Source: Terrabacter sp. Root85
GTDB lineage: Bacteria > Actinomycetota > Actinomycetes > Actinomycetales > Dermatophilaceae
Reading direction: 5' to 3'
Length of the DNA stretch: 64,000 bases
Assembly: GCF_001429185.1 (NCBI RefSeq)
Contig: NZ_LMIW01000010.1
Coordinates: forward strand, 372,001-436,000
Position numbers and translations under genes: made by a program. A model generated the notes under the pieces. That model had not been told where the DNA came from. It worked only from the letters and a program-made list of their open reading frames with translations, and ran no database searches. Below are positions 62,242 to 64,000 of this stretch, piece after piece. How positions within the stretch are numbered: the stretch's first letter is position 1; the number at the start of each line of letters is the position of its first letter.

Positions 62242-64000
62242 ATGACCCGGAACACGACATCGACCACAGGGACCATGCCGACTGTCCTGAGAGCCGGTCG
62301 CGTGGTGACCAGGTCGAGCTGGGCGCTCCTGGCCGCCGTGGCGGTGGTCGCTGCCGGATGCACGACGACGGAACCAGACCGGGCCGGTGGCCGAGGCCTC
62401 CAGAAGGTGACCATGCTGGAGATCGCCCAGCCCGACCAAGCCGCTCCCGCGCAGGTGCAGGCGTATGCCGCAGAGGTGAACACGCAGTCGCACGGGTCCC
62501 TCCGCCTTCACTTCGACGACGCCTGGCGTCAGGGCGAGATCGGTTTCGAGAAGAACACCCTCGAAGACGTGACGCGCCGTCGCGTCCCGGGTGCCTGGGT
62601 CGGCGTGCGGTCGCTCGACCTGATCGGCGTGACCTCGTTCCAACCGTTGCTGGCCCCGCTGCTCGTCGACAGCCACGACGTGCAGGATCGCATCTTCTCG
62701 GAGGGCATCCCGCTCGAGATGGCCCGCGGCCTCGAAGGGCACGGCCTGGTGTCGGTCGCCGTCCTGCCTGGTCCGATGCGCAAGGTGCTCGGCGTGCGCA
62801 GGCCGTTCCGAGAGCCCGTGGACTTCTGGGGCGCCGACCTCGGGGTCCAGGGCGGCGACATACCGGAGGCCACGGCGAAGGCACTCGGGGCGACCTTCAC
62901 ACGTATGACGTCCGGAGTAACCCTCGCCGGGCTCGACGCGTACGAGCAACAGGTCGACAGCATCTTCGGCCGCTTCTACGGACTCGAGGCGAAGTACGTC
63001 ACCGCGAACGTCAACCTCTGGCCGGCAGCCATGACCGTGGTCCTCAACGAAGCGGTCTACCGTGAGCTGACCGACGCCCAACGTGAGGTCCTGCGCACGG
63101 CCGCGACGACCGCGATCCCAGAGGCTCTCGACGCAGCCAGGACGGAGGACGTCTCCGCCGTCGCCAAGCTGTGTGGTCAGGGTGTTGCGTTCCCGGCCTC
63201 GTCGGACCTTCAGCTCGCCGCCCTGCGCAAGGCCGTCCAGCCGGTCTACGACGAGATCGCCGCGGGCGACCCGGGCAGCGCCGGCATGCTCGACCGGCTG
63301 GCCGGCCTGAAAGCTGACGTCGCCGCGGGGCCGGACCTTTCGGCCTGTCCCACGCCGGCAGCCGGTTCAGGCCGCGGGTCGTTCCCCGAGGGAACCTACG
63401 AGATGGTGCTCGACAACGATGCACGATGGCAGTGCCCGGGCGGTCCGAGGCAGGGCACGCCGGGCCGGAGGTCCTGGTTCTCGCTCGAGGTGGGTGGCGG
63501 CCAGGTCACCATTCGCCAGCGCGTCGACAGTCAGACGGCGCCCAAGGAGGTCGCGTACAACGGCGTGTACTCCCGCCTGCACGACCATGTCCGGATCAAC
63601 ACCCTCGACGCCAAGTGGTCCTTCGACGGGACTGAGCTGCGGCTGAGCGACATGACCGGTGGTTCGTGCGGGGACACCGTCATCTGGACGGCCAAGCCCT
63701 GGGTCCGGCGAGCCGACTCGGCTCAGCCGGGCGCGTCGGTGGTTCCGGACGGCACCTACGAGACGGTGCTGTCTCCAGGAGATCGCCACCTTTGTGACGG
63801 CCAGCTGGGTGAATACCTTCTCAACAGGGAGCTCTTCGTCCCGGAGGACCACCCCCGAACCTGGTATCTGAACTTCACTCTCGATGGCGGAGTGGTGACG
63901 GAGCACGAGAGCGAAGTCAGCCGTACGGCGATCGCCCGCATGGGATGGGTGGGCAGCTACCGCGTCCACGGCAACACTTTCGAGCTGACCGATCTCAGGA
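62242..64000 (+). CDS. DctP-type TRAP substrate-binding lipoprotein with C-terminal repeat domains, 3' end missing
   Basis: The frame is open from ATG 62242 to the window end (586 codons). A lipobox VAAGC40 marks it as a lipoprotein. Residues 50-360 resemble a DctP/TRAP solute receptor (WPAAMTVVLNEAVYRELTDAQREVL). Two similar beta-rich units follow, beginning FPEGTYEMVL (about 384) and VPDGTYETVL (about 504). No TRAP membrane genes are nearby. It is divergent from the sensor kinase gene across 132 bases, so it may present a ligand to that kinase. AAGGGACG precedes the ATG. Confidence 0.75.
   Translation, partial: MTRNTTSTTGTMPTVLRAGRVVTRSSWALLAAVAVVAAGCTTTEPDRAGGRGLQKVTMLEIAQPDQAAPAQVQAYAAEVNTQSHGSLRLHFDDAWRQGEIGFEKNTLEDVTRRRVPGAWVGVRSLDLIGVTSFQPLLAPLLVDSHDVQDRIFSEGIPLEMARGLEGHGLVSVAVLPGPMRKVLGVRRPFREPVDFWGADLGVQGGDIPEATAKALGATFTRMTSGVTLAGLDAYEQQVDSIFGRFYGLEAKYVTANVNLWPAAMTVVLNEAVYRELTDAQREVLRTAATTAIPEALDAARTEDVSAVAKLCGQGVAFPASSDLQLAALRKAVQPVYDEIAAGDPGSAGMLDRLAGLKADVAAGPDLSACPTPAAGSGRGSFPEGTYEMVLDNDARWQCPGGPRQGTPGRRSWFSLEVGGGQVTIRQRVDSQTAPKEVAYNGVYSRLHDHVRINTLDAKWSFDGTELRLSDMTGGSCGDTVIWTAKPWVRRADSAQPGASVVPDGTYETVLSPGDRHLCDGQLGEYLLNRELFVPEDHPRTWYLNFTLDGGVVTEHESEVSRTAIARMGWVGSYRVHGNTFELTDLR

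Overview
The window is high-GC DNA (roughly 70% or more by eye), densely coded on both strands, with GTG starts, ATGA/GTGA stop-start overlaps and an actinobacterial gene set: WhiB-type Fe-S regulator, PASTA-bearing class A penicillin-binding protein, paired ArsA-like ATPases, MmyB-type regulators, ergothioneine genes, ECF sigma factors and an LytR-C protein. Gene content and style suggest a chromosomal segment from the Micrococcales, most like Intrasporangiaceae/Dermatophilaceae. That placement is an inference from family resemblance; no search was run. I see no rRNA operon, CRISPR array, prophage or insertion sequence.

Layout. 1-12.5 kb: a block resembling the mycobacterial crp-to-Rv3683 neighbourhood: Crp/GlxR C-terminus (cut by the window edge), nucleotide kinase, metallo-hydrolase, Nudix, RidA, DUF4177 protein, alpha/beta hydrolase, DUF559 nuclease-like protein, two ArsA-family ATPases, WhiB, PonA2-type PBP, YqeY and a metallophosphoesterase. 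12.5-25.2 kb: tRNA-Pro(CGG), a histidine-rich metal-binding protein, DinB protein, YbdK-like ligase, a frameshifted MFS exporter, a PNPOx-like stress protein, topoisomerase IB, a BNR-repeat secreted protein, lysC, DUF5063, recR, an aminotransferase remnant and a Ni/Co permease. 25.2-36.5 kb: plsC, methyltransferase, MFS/LysR divergent pair, dnaX, egtB-egtD, a TetR-controlled pair. 36.5-49.6 kb: DUF3817, an ABC ATPase/membrane pair, an Eis-like acetyltransferase, MFS/LacI divergent pair, ffs (SRP RNA), another MFS, tRNA-Ser(GGA), metallo-hydrolase, OTC and a secreted phosphoesterase. 49.1-55 kb: LytR-C protein, VapB-like protein, HerA-like ATPase and two tandem ECF sigma/membrane-protein operons. 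55-64 kb: MmyB regulator, then a signalling island: class III cyclase-ATPase-TPR protein, small secreted protein, LuxR-type response regulator, a histidine kinase whose ATP-binding domain looks degenerate, and a DctP-type lipoprotein running off the window end.

How genes work together. The egtB/egtD pair overlaps by 4 bp and supplies two ergothioneine steps. The MFS/LysR, MFS/LacI and TetR/SnoaL-like pairs are divergent and each has a visible palindrome in the shared region. The two ECF operons look like a tandem duplication: each sigma gene overlaps its membrane partner by the same 8 bases and each is preceded by a related GCAACC...GGGGACT promoter-like element.

Most striking non-gene signal: the octamer GTATGCCG (either strand) occurs 39 times by hand count, against about 2 expected at this composition. 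It lies inside genes on both strands and also as close inverted pairs that form terminator-like hairpins, an arrangement like the DNA-uptake sequences of Neisseria and Pasteurellaceae. Two further repeat families (TTGAGGT...ACCTCAA hairpins at stop codons, and CACTCGAGTGAGCGC clusters between genes) are also present.
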